Assembly: GCF_019393635.1 (NCBI RefSeq)
Contig: NC_057861.1
Location: 545,448,711 to 545,512,710 of the forward strand
Direction: 5' to 3'
From: Dromiciops gliroides
Lineage: Eukaryota > Chordata > Mammalia > Microbiotheria > Microbiotheriidae
Length of the DNA: 64,000 nt
Part shown: positions 24,962-37,664 of the stretch, piece by piece
Layout of the letters: each line of letters starts with the position of its first letter
How positions within the stretch are numbered: the stretch's first letter is position 1
Position numbers and translations under genes: made by a program
The notes under the pieces: model-generated
Database searches by the model: none
What the model was told of the DNA's origin: nothing
What the model saw: the letters and a program-made list of their open reading frames with translations, nothing else

Positions 24962-27900
24962 AATTCTTAGTCACCACAAAAAGAGCTGCTATAAATATTT
25001 TTGTTCAATTTATTTTTCTAAGACTGGGTTATTTAAGTATTTTATTTCTTTTTCTGTTAATCTGTTAATTTAAATTTTTGTAGATATTCATCCATTTCAT
25101 TTAGATTGTCAAATTTATTGGCATATAATGAAGCAAAACAGCTCCTAACAATTGTCTTAATTTCAATTGGTGGTGAATTCACCCCTTTCATATTTGATAG
25201 TAGTAATTTGGTTTTCTTCTTTCCTTTTTTAATCAAATTAACCAATGGTTTATTTGTTTTGTTGGTCCCCCCCCCCATAAAACAAGCTTCTAGTTTTATC
25301 TAATAGTTCAAAGGTTTTCTTTCAATTTTATTAATCTCTACTTTGATTTTCAGGATTTCCAATTTGGCATATAAGTGGGGATTTTTAATTTGTTATTTTT
25401 CTAGTTTTTTTTAGTAGTATGCCTAATTCATTGATCTACTTTTTCTCTATTTTATTGATACAATCAATTAGAGATATAAAATTTCCCAGAAGTACTGCTC
25501 TGACTGAATCCCATAAATTTTGATATGTTGCTTCATTGTTGTAAATTTTCTTTAATGAAATTATCAATTGTTTCTATAATTTGTTCTTTACCCACTTTTA
25601 AAAATGATTAGATTTTTCAATTTTTAGTTACTTTTTGATTTCATTACCATGTCCAGTATTGAATGTAATTTTTAGTGCATTATGATCTGAAAAGAATGCA
25701 GTTGCTATTTCTGGTTTTCTGCATTTGGTTGTGAGGTTTTTATGCCCTAGGTGCCATGTACTGCTTATAAAAAGATATATTCCTTTCTATTCCCATTTAG
25801 TTTTCTGTAGAGATCTATCATATCTAAATTTTCTAGAATTTTATTCACCCCCTGAACTTCTTTCTTGTTTATTTTTTGGTTAGATTTATTTAATTATGAG
25901 AGGAGAAAGTTGAGGTCCTCCACTAGTATAGTTTTGTTATTTATTTCCTCTTGTAACTCATTCAACTTCTCCTTCAAAAATTTATATGCTATACCATTTG
26001 GTGCATATATGTTTAGTATTGATATGACCTCATTGTCTATGCTACCTTTCACCAAAATATAGTTTTATTCTTTATCTCCTTTAATTAGATATATTTTTGC
26101 TTTTGCTTTGTTTTAAATCATGATCACTACCCTTGCTTGTTTTGCTTCAGCTGAAGCATAATAGAATCTGTTCCAACCCCTTACCTTTGTATCTCTCTGT
26201 TCAGATGTGATTCTCATAAAACTATATATTATAGGATTTTGGTTTTTAATCCATTCTGTTATCTGCTTCTGTTTTATGGGTGAATTCATCCCATTCACAT
26301 TTATAGTTATGATAGCTAACTGTATTTCCCTCCATGCTGTTTTTCACTTGTTTATTCCCCTCATTCTCTTACCCCAACCCTTTCCCTCCTCATAAATGTT
26401 TTACTTCTAATCACCACCTTCCCCAATATTCCCTCTCTTTTATCAGTTTCCCCCTCCCCTTTGTATTATCTCCATCCCTTTTTTACTTCCTTATAGGGTA
26501 AGATAAATTTTTATATCCAACTGAATGTGAATGTTATTTCTTCTTTGAGACAATTTTGATGAAAGATTGTTTTTGTTTTTTGTTGTTGTTGTTTGTTTGT
26601 TTTTATGGGTCAAGGAGGCTTAAGTGACTTGCGCAGGGTCACACAGCTAGTAAGTGTCAGGTGTCTGAGGCCAGATTTGAACTCAGGTCCTCCTGAATCC
26701 AGGGCCAGTGCTTTATCTACTGTGCCACCTAGCTGTCCTGAGAGTAAGGTTTAAATTTTGCCCACCATCCACCCTCGGCATTTCTGCCTTCATCATAATA
26801 ACTTTCATACCTCTTTTATGTGGGATAATTTACCCTGTTCAATTTCCTTCCTTTTTCCAGTCCAATTTCTTTCTCACCACTTTATTTATTTTTTGGGTGG
26901 GGGGGGTGCCATCCCATCAGAGTCATCTTATTTCCATACCTTCTGTCTATATGTTTCTTCTAGTTGCTCTTATGAGTAATAAAATAGTTAAGTGTTACAA
27001 ATATGATTTTGCCATGTAGAAATATAAACAGTTTAACCTTATTGAATTTCTTATGTTTTTTTCTTGTTCCTTTTTTTTACCTTATTATATTTCTCTTGAG
27101 TCTTGTATTTGGAGGTAATTTTTTTCTTATTCAGCTCTGATCTTCCAATTAGAAATGCTTAAAAGTTCTCTATTTCATTAAATATCCATTTGCCCGCTGA
27201 AAGATTATATTTAATTTTGCTGCATAGGTGATTCTTGGTTGTAAACCTAACTCCTTTGCCTTCTAGTATATCATATTCCAAGCCTTCCAGTTCTTTAATG
27301 TGGTAGCTTCCAAATTCTGTGTAATTCTGATTGTAGTTCCATGATATTTTCATTGTTTCTTTTTGGCTGCTTGAAATATTTTCTCCTTGATCCATGAATT
27401 TCACAATGTTGTTCTTGGGAGTTTAGCTTTTGGGATCTCTGTCAGGCAGTGACCAGTGGATTCTTTAAATTTCTATTTTGCCCTTTGGTTCTAATATGTC
27501 AGGGCAGTTTTACTTGATAATTTCTTGAAAGATACTTTTCAGGATTTTTTTTTTTGATCCTGGCTTTCAGGTAGTCTGATAGTTCTTATATTATTTCTCT
27601 TGGATCTATTTTCTAGGTCAGTTATTTTTACAATGAGAAATTTTCCATTTTCTTCAATTTAAAAAAAACTTTTTTGGTTTAGTTTTTATTGTATCTTAAT
27701 GTTTCATAGTCATTAGTTTCCACTTGTTCAGTTCTAATTTTTAAGAAATTATTTTCTTCAGTGAGCTTTTCCACTTTTCCTTTTCCACTTGACCAATTCT
27801 GTTCTTATGGAGTTCTTTTCCTTGGTAAATTTTTGTATATCCTTTCCCATGTTGCTAACTCTTTTTTTATGACTCTATTGTATTACTCTCATTTTTTTCC

Positions 27901-28990
27901 CCATTTTTTTACTCTAATTCTCTAATTTGCTTTTAAAAATCCTTTAAAAACTCTCCCAGGAATTCTTTTTTTGGCCTGAGACCAAGCTTTACTATACTTT
28001 GAGGCTTGACATGTAGCCATTTTGGCACTATTGTCCTCTTCTAAGTTTATGCCTTGGTCCTCCCTATCACCACAGTAACTCATCTCCCCCCCCCCCCCCC
28101 TTCCTTTTTTAGGTGATGTGGTGTTTTTATGTGAGAGTTTGGCTCTAGTCCTGGTACTGTCCCAAGTTTTTGTGCTGGTGTTCTGGGTTTCACTGCTGAC
28201 TTTCACTGGGCTTCAGGGCTTAGCTGCTTGTTTTCTCTGTCAGGTAGACTTCCCATCTGGCTTGTGCTTGGTGGGGGGTGGAGCCTCCCTGTTGTCCTCC
28301 ACTGGGCATGGGGTTTAGCTGCTGGCCTGCTCCAGGGGTGGGGCTTTGTTCTTGGTTGCTATAGTAGCAGCATCTTTGTTACTAGAGGCTAGCCTTGGAA
28401 GAGGGACTTTATTGCTGCTCTGCCCCAGGGGTGGTGCCCTGATGCCGGATTGTTAAGGAAACAGGGCTTCTCTGCTAGCAGTCCATGGAGGAGTAATTTT
28501 GTTGCAGATTTGCTCAAGGGTTGAGGCCCCCGATGCTGAGTTACTATGGAAACAGAATCTCTCTGCTGATAGTCCCTATGGATGGGATCTCACTGTTGGC
28601 CAGCCTCGGGGTAGGGCTTCACTACTGGTCAGTAGTGGGGTAAAGGCTTCCCTGGTAGCTTGTACTGACAGTGGGGTAGTGGGGTGGGGCCTTACTGTGC
28701 AGCTCAGCCCACTCTCTTGCCTAGCAGGCTTCTGGCTTGCAGAAGGATGGGCCCTTGCTGGTGGATTGCCTCAAGCTTAGAGCCTTACTGTAGGCATCCT
28801 GCTGTAAGGCTGGCTGCTGCTCTTGGACCTCACTCCCCTCCCATACCAGTAAAACAGACCTTTCCTGCTGCACTGGTAAGCTGCTTCCCTGCTTCTGCAC
28901 CAATTCTTAGGCAGCTTTCTAGTTGTTTGAAGGGGAAATTTGGGAGAGCATCAGAGGATTCCTTCATTGATCCACTATCTTGGCACTGGA
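24962..28990 (-). mobile_element. L1 with 5' end, ORF1 and ORF2 endonuclease part
   Basis: The GC-rich 5' region is at about 28990-28000. Degenerate ORF1 lies at about 27950-27060 and includes SAGKWIFNEIENF-like text. The ORF2 start near 26300 reads NGMNSPIKQKQITEWIKNQN, an endonuclease N-terminus, and NKPLVNLIKKGKKK to LYANKFDNLNEMDEYLQKF lies at 25278-25057. At about 25003 it jumps to a 40 bp ORF2 C-terminal piece. A SINE sits at 26578-26737. Confidence 0.75.
26578..26737 (-). mobile_element. WSINE-type short tRNA SINE inside L1
   Basis: Inserted in the inter-ORF spacer of the minus-strand L1. Confidence 0.92.
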
Positions 28991-29008
28991 AGTCCCAAAA
29001 TAGCATCT

Positions 29009-29159
29009 TTTTTTGGGGGGGGGGGTGAGGCAATTGGGGTTAAGTGACTTGCCCAGGGTCACATAGCTAGTAAGTGTCAAGTGTCTGAGGCTGGATTTGA
29101 ACTCAGGTCCTCCTGAACCCAAGGCCAGTGCTTTATCCACTGTGCCACCTAGCTGCCCC
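29009..29159 (-). mobile_element. WSINE-type short tRNA SINE at an L1 junction
   Basis: AGCATCTT stands on both sides. It lies between the minus-strand L1 and the plus-strand L1 remainder. Confidence 0.9.
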
Positions 29160-30530
29160 TCCAAAGCAGCATCTTAAAAACAGAATTGGCCTAATGGTGA
29201 AAGAGACACAAAAATTCACTGAAGAAAAGAACTACTTAAAAAGCAGAATAGGCTGAAAGTAAAAAAGGGTAAAAAAATTCACTGAAGAAAATAATTCTTC
29301 AAAAATTAGAATCGAGCAAGTGGAAGGTAATGACTCTTAGAGACATCAAAAAAAAATCCACAGTAATACAAAGTCGAAAATGAAAAAAATAGAATAAAAT
29401 ATGAAATATCTCATTGGGAAAACAACTGGTCTGGAAAATAGGCCAAGGAGAGATAATTTAAGAATTATTGGAATACCTGAAAGCCATGATCAAAGAAAGA
29501 GCCTAGATACCATATTTCAAGAAATTAACAAGGAAAACTGCCCTTAGATCCAGAGGGTAAACATAGAAATGGAAAGAATCCATTGATCATCTCCTGAAAA
29601 AGATCCGAAAATGAAAACTCCCAGGAATATTATAGCCAAATCCCAGAGCTCCTAGGTCAAAGAGAAAATGCTTCAAATAGCCAGAAATAAACAATTCAAA
29701 TATTGTGAGGCCACAGTCAGGATAACACAAGATTTAGCAGCTTCCATGTTAAAGAAGTAGAGGGCTTGGAATATTTTGAAGGCAAGGGAGCTAGGGCACA
29801 AGCAAGAACAACCTACTTAGCAAAATTGAGTGTAATTGTTTAGGGGGAAAATAGATATTTAATAAAAAGAGAGGGATTTCAAACATTTTTGATGAAAAGA
29901 TCAGAGCTGAATAGAAAATTCAAATACAAAACTCAAGAGAAACATAAAAAGATAAAGAGGAAAGGGAAATTGTAAGGGATTCAATAAGGTTAAACTGTTT
30001 CCATTCTTACATGGGAGGAGTGATACTTGTCACTCCTAAGAACTTTATCATTACTTAGGGCAGTTAAAAGGAATTTACATAGACAGAGCATGAGTGTGAG
30101 TTGATTATGTTGTAATGATATCAAAAAATGAAGAGATGAAAAAGAGGAGGAGGAAGGCAGAGGTAGAATGGGGAAATTTTTTATACATAAAAGAGGCATA
30201 CAAGGAAGAGCTTTTACACTGGGTGGGGAAATGGGGGACAATGTTTGAATTTCACTTTCATTAAAATCTTTTCAAAGAGGGAAGAACACACACACATTTA
30301 TGGGTATGTATACACACACACTTAGTTGTATATAGAAATATAACTTACCCAAGAGGAAATAGGAGGGGAAAGATATAAGAGAAAGTTGGGGGTGGGGATG
30401 ATAATAGGAGGGCAGATTAAGGAAGGCAGTGGTTAGAAGCAAAAGAGACTTTTGAAGAGGAACAGGATAAAAGAGAGAGAGAAGAAGAAACAGAAGAAAA
30501 TGGGATGGAGGGAAAAACACAGTAATCATC
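29160..30530 (+). mobile_element. L1 ORF1 and inter-ORF spacer, right part of the split element
   Basis: The plus-strand text matches L1 ORF1 (AAAATTAGAATCGAGCAAGT, GGAATATTATAGCCAAATCC) to about 29780. The purine-rich inter-ORF spacer follows to 30530. The reading frame is decayed. It is probably one element with 24240-24960. Confidence 0.65.
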
Positions 30531-30795
30531 TCTGCTTCCTGGCCTCCTTCAAATCCTAAGGAAAATCCTATTTTCTACAGGAAACCTTATTCTCTCCCTC
30601 TTAATTCTGCTGTCTTCTTTCTGTTGATTCTCTCCAATTTCTCCTGTCTAAAGCTTGTTTTTATGTAGCTGTTTGCACGCCATCTCCCTCATTAGACTGT
30701 GAGCTCCTTGAACGTGGGGGCTGTTTTTTTTTTCTTTGCATCCCAGCACCTAACACATAGTAGGCATTTAATAAATGCTAGTTGACTGACTGGTT
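30530..30795 (+). mobile_element. L2 LINE 3' relic
   Basis: CTGTGAGCTCCTTGAACGTG and CACATAGTAGGCATTTAATA followed by AATGCTAGTTGACTGACTG are L2 3' end hallmarks. Confidence 0.55.
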
Positions 30796-31125
30796 AACTC
30801 TTTTTAAATGCATAAAATAGTATTACAAAGGGAAACAACTATATTGTGTAACACTGACTACCCTTGCCCCCATTGACTGAAGGTCAGGTATGTGACATGT
30901 CACCCTTCCCCCAGGGTTTTCCAGTATCCTTAAGGGAATTTTTGAGGTGTCTAGGCTCTGTGCCAATGGCTTTACCCCCCAGCAATGATATTCCCTCAGT
31001 TCTAGGAGAGAGCTTATCCAGAATTGGATTTGGCATTTTTTGGGGGGAAGGGGTCCAGAATACACTAATTTTTAGGGGATAGGGATTGGAGTCTAGGCTA
31101 CATTGTTGTTGTCATTGTTTTTTAG

Positions 31126-31249
31126 TTCTTCTTCTTCTTCTTCTTCTTCTTCTCCTTCTCCTTCTCCTCCTTCTCCTTCTCCTTCTTCTTCTTCTTCTTC
31201 TTCTTCTTCTTCTTCTTCTTCTTCTTCTTCTTCTTCTTCTTCTTCTTCA
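31126..31249 (+). repeat. (CTT)n microsatellite in block C1
   Basis: About 120 bp of CTT/TCC-type triplets. The matching place in C2 (37541-37550) has only TTCTTCTTTG, so the expansion is specific to this copy. Long Leu or Glu frames here are artefacts. Confidence 0.95.
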
Positions 31250-31739
31250 TTCTGGGGAGCAGACTGCACATAAGCACTAGTACATGGTATCATCCTAGTC
31301 AGTCACAGCCTTCTCTGGAACTATGGTTCATTACTCTTTCTGCATTGGCACCCCCGACTTACCACATAAGGCATCAGTACAATACTCTGAAATCACTCTA
31401 CAGCCATTCATAAGTCTATCTCCAGAAAGAGTAGGTTGACTCTTTACCATGTGAAGGAAGAGGCATTTGCATGTGAGTTTATAAAGCATTTTTCTTAGCC
31501 AGGCATTGTGCAATTTGGGGCTAGATTGGGCAGAGTCACATTAGTCACAGGAAGCTTTTCAGTGGAGCAAGAGAGACTGAACCTAGAGAGTAGAGCTTTG
31601 GTAAGAGAAAAGCTATGGGTAAGGCTGCTTGTAGCAGTGATCCTCTGTTTTAGAAGAAAAAGGAAACCCTGACTGCCTGATACTGGAAAGTGACCATCCT
31701 GCATGGAGAATTGATATCATATTGCTTGCCTACTTGATC

Positions 31740-34060
31740 TGATGAATGATTACATTCAGCTGGTTATGTTTTGCAAAGGCTACAATCATATAGTTGTCTC
31801 CAAATGTACCAGTTTTTTTTAAGTCAGCAATGTATTTTTCAAAGGGAATATCGTCCTCTCTAAAAGGCTCAAAGTCTTTTTTTTTTTTTTTTAGTGAGGC
31901 AATTGGGGTTAAGTGACTTGTCCAGGGTCACAGATCTAGTAAGTGTTAAGTGTCTGAGGCCGGATTTGAACTCATGTACTCCTAACTCCAGGACCAGTGT
32001 TCTATCCAACTGCGGCACCTAGCTGCCCCAAATTCTTTTTTATGATTGAGCATATAATCAGTAGTTTCTTGTCTGTGTTTGAAATGGTTTCTAGAATGAC
32101 CTTCTAACTGGTCTCCAAGGGTTCTAAAAAAACCAATTTCCATCCCCTGATACCTTACAGAATTTGAGTCCCAGGGCTTGCAATTGAGTGGTAGGGTGTT
32201 CAAAATGGAACTGCCTATTGCCTCTGGGCTTTGTTAGGGTTCTTTGCTCTTTAGCAGCTGCTATTGTTAGGGTTTTATTTGAAATTTCTTTACCTATAAA
32301 TGATGCAGGCTTTACATGGGAACAATGAATCCAAGATTCTTTTTCTCCAATTTTAATAGCAGTAGGAGTTGTCAATAATACCTGAAAAGGTCCCTCCCAA
32401 GCGGGCTGGGTCCCACTGGTTCGCTGAAAATTCTTAATATATACATTGTCTTCAGGACTTAAATCATGCAGGGAAAAATCTAAAGGACCAGCTTGTACAG
32501 CAACTCCTGAGTCCAGTTGGGTTGAATAGTAAGCTATGGGGCATTGGGTGGGCCCAATGATTAAGTCAGAACTCCAGAAGCCTCCCCTCTTTGCTCATGC
32601 ACAGAGAGAGTGAAGGGCTTACTGTAATCTGGGAGGCCTAGGACGGGTGTTGATAATAGGGCCTGTTTCAATTCTTTTAAAGCTCAGAGATGTTGGGTTT
32701 CCATCTGCAAAGGCTATGGAACATTATTTTTTGTTAAGGATATCAGGGGTATAGTAAGCTCCCCGAAAGAAGGGATCTACTGTCTATAGAACCCTGTAGC
32801 TCCCCAAATGGCTCTTAACTGCTTCTTAGTAGTTGGGGAAGAAAGTTATTGAATGGCCTGGACTCACTTAGAAGAGACAAAGTGAGTTCCAGCAGCCAGA
32901 ATGAAACCTAAATATTCTACCTGGGGCAAGCACCATTGTACCTTTGACTTAGAAACCTTGTAGCCTCTCTTGTGTACCTCTAATAATAAGTGACAGCTAT
33001 CTTCCTGATAGATTTCAGCATTAGGGGAAGCTAAAAGTAAGTCATCAACATATTATACTAAAGTGGAGCCTTTAAAGGTAATGGAGGCCAGATCCTGTTG
33101 TTAAATATGGGAAAATAATGTAGGACTGTCTACAAATCCCTGTGGGAGTCTAGTCCAGGTCCACTATGTATTTTTTTCAGGTGAAAGAAAATAAATATTG
33201 GAAGTCCTCATGCACTGGTATGGAGAAAAAGGCAGAGCAGAGGTCTACTACCGTGAAGCATGTAGCATCACATGGGATGGAAGAAACTATTGTGGCAGGG
33301 TTAGGGACTATGGCATGTCTCGGTATAACATAAGAGTTTATCGCTCTAAGATCTTGTACGAAATGATAAACAGGTTTACCATCTGGCCCAGGCTTGGGTT
33401 TTTTAACTGGCAAAATGGGAGTATTGCATGGAGAATGTTGGCATGGAACAATAATACTCTGGCTTTTCAAAGCCTCAATTATAGGAGTGATTCCTTCTAT
33501 AGCTTCTTTAGACAATGGATACTGTGGAATGGATGGGGGTGGTCCCCCTTTAACTTTAAAGGTAACAGGCATGGCAGATTTAAGGAGCCCCACTTCAGTA
33601 GAGGATGGGGCCCATAGGGACTCAGGAATTTCAGAGGGGATTTTGGGATGTATCCCCTACTGTTCCTTGAGCATCTGTAATCAAAATTGGTAATAAATGA
33701 ACAGTATCCTCTGGCAATTGTAGGGAGACAGCCTCATCTGGAGCACAAGATATGGTTGCTCTAAGTTTACAAAGGAGATCACGACCTAATAGATTTACAG
33801 GGGCATCAGGCATAAGTAAGAATGAATGTTCTACTGTTAAAAGCCCCATAGATACTATGCAAAGGGTTAATTCTGCCACTCTTTGGGCTTTTCCCGGGAC
33901 TCCTACCACATTTAAAGATCCTACAGCTTTACATCCAGGGTCTGGTTTACTCACTAATACTGATTTAGAGGCTCCTGTGTCTAATAGACAATCATAATAC
34001 TTGTCCCCAACTTTGAGGGTCACATGGGGTTCGTTACTCTGGGGAGGTGAATGGATTGGT
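31740..34060 (-). mobile_element. Class I (gammaretrovirus-like) endogenous retrovirus fossil, pro-pol part
   Basis: Broken retroviral relic on the minus strand. A protease-like stretch with the LLDTGAS active-site motif lies at about 34023-33631. Reverse-transcriptase N-terminal similarity (YPLSKEAIEGI, LPVKKPKPG, DLRAINSYV, FTVVDLCSAFFSIPV) lies at about 33593-33177. Further pol relics lie at 33170-32600. An integrase C-terminal piece (VLLTTPTAIKIGE, WIHCSHVKPASF) lies near 32375-32250. The pattern is that of gammaretroviral pol. Much of the middle of pol is missing and there are several breaks, so it is long dead. A SINE sits within its left part. No LTR was recognised in this orientation. 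Confidence 0.85.
31877..32029 (-). mobile_element. WSINE-type short tRNA SINE in the retroviral fossil
   Basis: AAAGTCTTTT-like and AAATTCTTTT-like flanks. Younger than the retroviral relic it interrupts. Confidence 0.9.
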
Positions 34061-34243
34061 ATAAGGGGGTTAATATATTCAGGGTCTGGAAAAGTAAAGC
34101 TTTTTGTATTTATTTTCCATCCCTCCCCTTTGTCTCATTAATGCTGTGCCCCACCCTGAGGGAGTCCATGATTACCCTGATCCTGGTTCTGTCCTTCTGT
34201 ACCTCTGATAGGGTCTACAGTTATTATGATTCTGTCTCTCTGT

Positions 34244-34362
34244 ATCCCCCCTTGCTCAGGGTCACACAGCTAGTAAGTTTCAAGTGTCTGAGGCCGGATT
34301 TGAACTCAGGTATTCCTGAATCCAGGGCCGGTGCTTTATCCACTGCGCCACCTAGCCACCCC
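34244..34362 (-). mobile_element. WSINE-type short tRNA SINE, tail end lost
   Basis: It starts at CTCAGGGTCACACAG and lacks the A tail and about 20 bases. It lies between the two retroviral fossils. Confidence 0.88.
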
Positions 34363-34379
34363 TCCAGTGCTATTTAAAT

Positions 34380-35193
34380 GTTAACTACTAGTTGATTCTT
34401 AGAGAAGTGTGCCTTAGTGTATACACTTTGAGTATCTAGTACACTGGTATGAACCTCTTGCTGTCTCAACTAGATTTCTGTGGATTCTGTTGTAACAAGC
34501 AGATGGGTCTGTGAGGAGCAAAGTTGTTTCACTAGTTCTGATTTCTTTCTACTCCTTGCTTCCTCTTGGACAGAAGTCTATTTGTGGACCTAAGGGGGAG
34601 AATGTGAGAAATAATTCACTTGGACCCCTACTCTATTCCAATTAGTATTAATCAATTTGCTATGGTTCCATAGGGTTCTATATATTAAGCCCCAGAGCTG
34701 TAAGCTGAAGGTGGTAAGTTCACTTGCTTAATCATAGAAAGCTAACTAGAGGCCCTCCTCTCTTGTTTTTCCTTATCATGGGGACCAAGCTCATTGTGGT
34801 GGAAGTGACTCAGGGGCATGGAAAGTCCTCCAATTTATCTTTATACCTCTAGACCACTCTCTTGTCCAACATGAGCAAGTGACCATCTCATGACCATCCA
34901 GTCAGTGGAGATGCCTCCTGCTTTGCCTAACCCATGATCCTGCTGACATATCATTTTTGCTTATTTTAGTTTATGTACCATATATATGTCAACCAATGGA
35001 ATTCTGTATTTTGCATAGATGCTTTAGAAAATCCAGGTAATAGATCTGGTATCAAACCTTATAAAAACAAGGTCCTGGAAGGAGGCATCTTAGATCATGA
35101 GGAAGATCTGAGGTCCACTACATTAGAGGGGAGTATGAACCCTTTAATAAAGTGCCATTGGCTCAGAGCTCTGCCTCAGTCTCTCTTTTTTAA
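34380..35193 (+). mobile_element. Retrovirus fossil, 3' end with LTR
   Basis: On the plus strand, a polypurine-like run (AAGGGGGAGAA, about 34592-34602) is followed at once by TGTGAGAAAT, as at the start of a 3' LTR. The LTR would run 34603 to about 35193, with AATAAA near 35147 and a CTCAGTCTCTC-type end, cut by a SINE. The 34380-34600 stretch looks like the end of an env-side region. It is oriented against the adjacent pol fossil, so it is either a second insertion or one element rearranged. It is broken. Family is likely class I, but this is less sure than for the pol part. Confidence 0.6.
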
Positions 35194-35337
35194 AAAAAAT
35201 TGTGTTTTTTGGTGAGGCAATTGGGGTAAGTGACTTGCCCAGGGTCACACAGCTAGTAAGAATCTGAGGCTGGATTTGAACTCAGGTCCTCCCGACTACA
35301 GGGCTGGTGTTCTATTCACGAAATCACCTATCTGCCC
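35193..35337 (-). mobile_element. WSINE-type short tRNA SINE at the LTR end
   Basis: Cuts the end of the plus-strand LTR fossil. Internal deletion of about 10 bases after AGTAAG. Confidence 0.88.
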
Positions 35338-36225
35338 CTATAATATACTTTTAAGTTTAGTTACTTTCTTAAATGTAGGCAATGAACAAAACAAGAATTA
35401 GTTTGTTGCTTTGATGTGTATCATTTGTTGATTTTTGTGGCATAAATGCTCAGACTGAAAATTTGACAACAAGAGCTGATGTTGAACATACACCTGGCTG
35501 ATGAGAAATTTCTAGTGGTCACCAAATTTATTGACACAACTTTTGTTGACATAAGCAATTTTTACACCTTGGGTAAGAGGTAGATATATGATTTGACCAA
35601 GGTGTCACTGATACTAAATGGCATAATTGGGGTATGAATTCAGGTTCTGTGATTCTAAGTTCAGCAATCCTTCTATGCATACTGCCCTATTATCTCCCTG
35701 GTCTTCTTTAGGCCACACATTCCCTTTTCTTCAATCAAAAGTCATCAGCCATTGAATCTTTTCCCTTTAACATCCTGGTCACTGTCCTCTGGAAACAATG
35801 AAGCTAGGTGACACTGGATAGAGCTCCAGGCCTGGAGTCAGAAATCTGATCATTTAAGTTTTTTCTGTCTCTAAATTTTGGTTCTGCCTTTGACTTGCTC
35901 TGTAGCCATGGGCATATGTCCTCTTTGAGTCTCAGTTTCTTCATTTGTAAAATATAGTAACAGGACCTCAAAGGGTTATGTCAGGAAATGTAATTAGTTA
36001 ATTCATTAACAAAAACATCAGATCTGTGATTTTATTTGGATAATAAGTTCCAGGTGAGGAACTTCCTTTACCAAAGTAGATTCACACATGTGCTGCAATT
36101 TATAGTCCTGGAGAATTACTTGATACAATGAAAAATTAAGGGACTTGCCCCTTTTATGTTAGAGGTTGGATTAGAACCCAGGTTTTCCTCATTCTAGCTA
36201 TTTTTCTATCCCTAATACATTTTAA

Positions 36226-36453
36226 TTGTTGTTGTCACGTTGTTTTGATCATGTCCAACTCTTCATGACCCCATTTTTGGGGTTTTCTTAGAAAAGATTT
36301 GGGAGTGCTTTAACATTTCCTTCTCTAGCTAATTTTACAGATGAGGAGACTGAGGCAAACAGGGTTAAATAGCTAGTAAGTATCTGGAGCCAGATTTGAA
36401 CCCATGAAGATGAGTCTTTTGGCACTCTATCCACCATGCCACCCAGTTGCCCC
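36226..36453 (-). mobile_element. tRNA-derived SINE with RTE-like tail, in block B2
   Basis: Duplicate of the 17268 copy. It lacks about 20 bases after GGGTTAA that the B1 copy keeps. Confidence 0.85.
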
Positions 36454-37664
36454 AATCCATTTTTTTGGTAATATCTGCCTCACTTTCCCTGTCTACAAAA
36501 GGGGAATCATAATGACACCTACCTCCCAGGGTTATTGTGTAGATCAAATGAGATGATCATTGTAAAGCTCTTAGCACACTGCCTGGCACAAAACATGTGC
36601 TATGTAAATGTTTGCCACTGTTATCATTGATCCTCCTCCATTGCCCAGTTCAGGCCAGATATGCTCTATTGAGTGAATGCTCCCTAAATGTGGCATACAT
36701 GAATGAATGAAAAATCATTGATGAAGTGCTTATTATGTGCCATGTAACATGGTATTAAGTGTTGGGGATACAGATAATAGATGAGTGTGACAGTCCTTGC
36801 TCTCAAGAACCTCACATTCTGCCTGGGGGCAGAAAGCACACAAGAAGCATGGAGGGAACCAAGGTTTGCTCTTGGGAAAAGGAATCCATTCCTCTTTGAG
36901 GCAGTCCATCCCACTTTTAGATAACTTTGGAAGTGTTTTGTTATACTGAGCTAAGGTTACCTAATGTAAAAAGGCAGCTCTTGTTTTCTGTGCAAAAGAT
37001 CATGGTTTTCTGGGTCATTGATGTTTACATATATACCTCCTGTTTACTGTGCTTGGTGCTTCATTATGTGTTTAGTTGGTATGAGCTTCCTTGTACTTTA
37101 AACAGACTGCCCTGCACCTCCTGTACTCTGTCTGACTTCCATGGTCTTAACCTGCCCCTGTTCAAGTTGGGACAGGGGCACACAGCCAGAATCAGAGAAA
37201 TGGTGAAAAAAGAAAGGGAGAAAACAAGTGGACACTGGCTGGGAGGGTATAAATGATATTGTGTAACACTGACTACCCTTGCCCCCATTGACTGAAGGTC
37301 AGGTATGTCACATGTCACCCCTCCCGCAGGGTTTTCCAGTATCCTTAAGGGAATTTTTGAAGTGACTAGGCTCTGTGCCAGTGGCTTTACCCCCCAGCAA
37401 TGAATGATGTTCCCTCAATTCTAGGAGAGAGTTTATCCAGAATTGGATTTGGAATTTTTTTTTGGGGGGGGTCCAGAAAACACTAATTTTTAGGGGATAG
37501 GGATTGGAGTCTAGGCTACAGTGTTGTCATTGTTTTTTAGTTCTTCTTTGTTCTGGGGAGCAGACTGCCCATAAGCACTAGTACATAGTAGCGTCCTAGT
37601 GAATCACAGCCTTCTCTGGAACTACGGTTCCTATTTTGCTTCTGACATATGCCTTTTGAAGGAG

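Larger units (their letters stand above)
31330..37635. repeat. Tandem duplication, unit 2 (blocks A2, B2, C2)
   Basis: Block A2 is 31330-31739, B2 about 35845-37100 and C2 37250-37635. Between A2 and B2 lie the retroviral fossils. B2 and C2 are separated by only about 145 bp. Similarity of B2 to B1 is judged by eye at well over 90 percent, and shared SINE and MIR relics inside B show it was ordinary genomic DNA before copying. Confidence 0.75.

Noticed and set aside
31086-31293. Leucine-only and glutamate-only frames
   Set aside because: They are translations of the (CTT)n microsatellite in block C1.
34051-34377. 108-codon frame ending in [14 protein letters not shown]
   Set aside because: That ending recurs wherever the short SINE is read in reverse, so it is repeat-derived.
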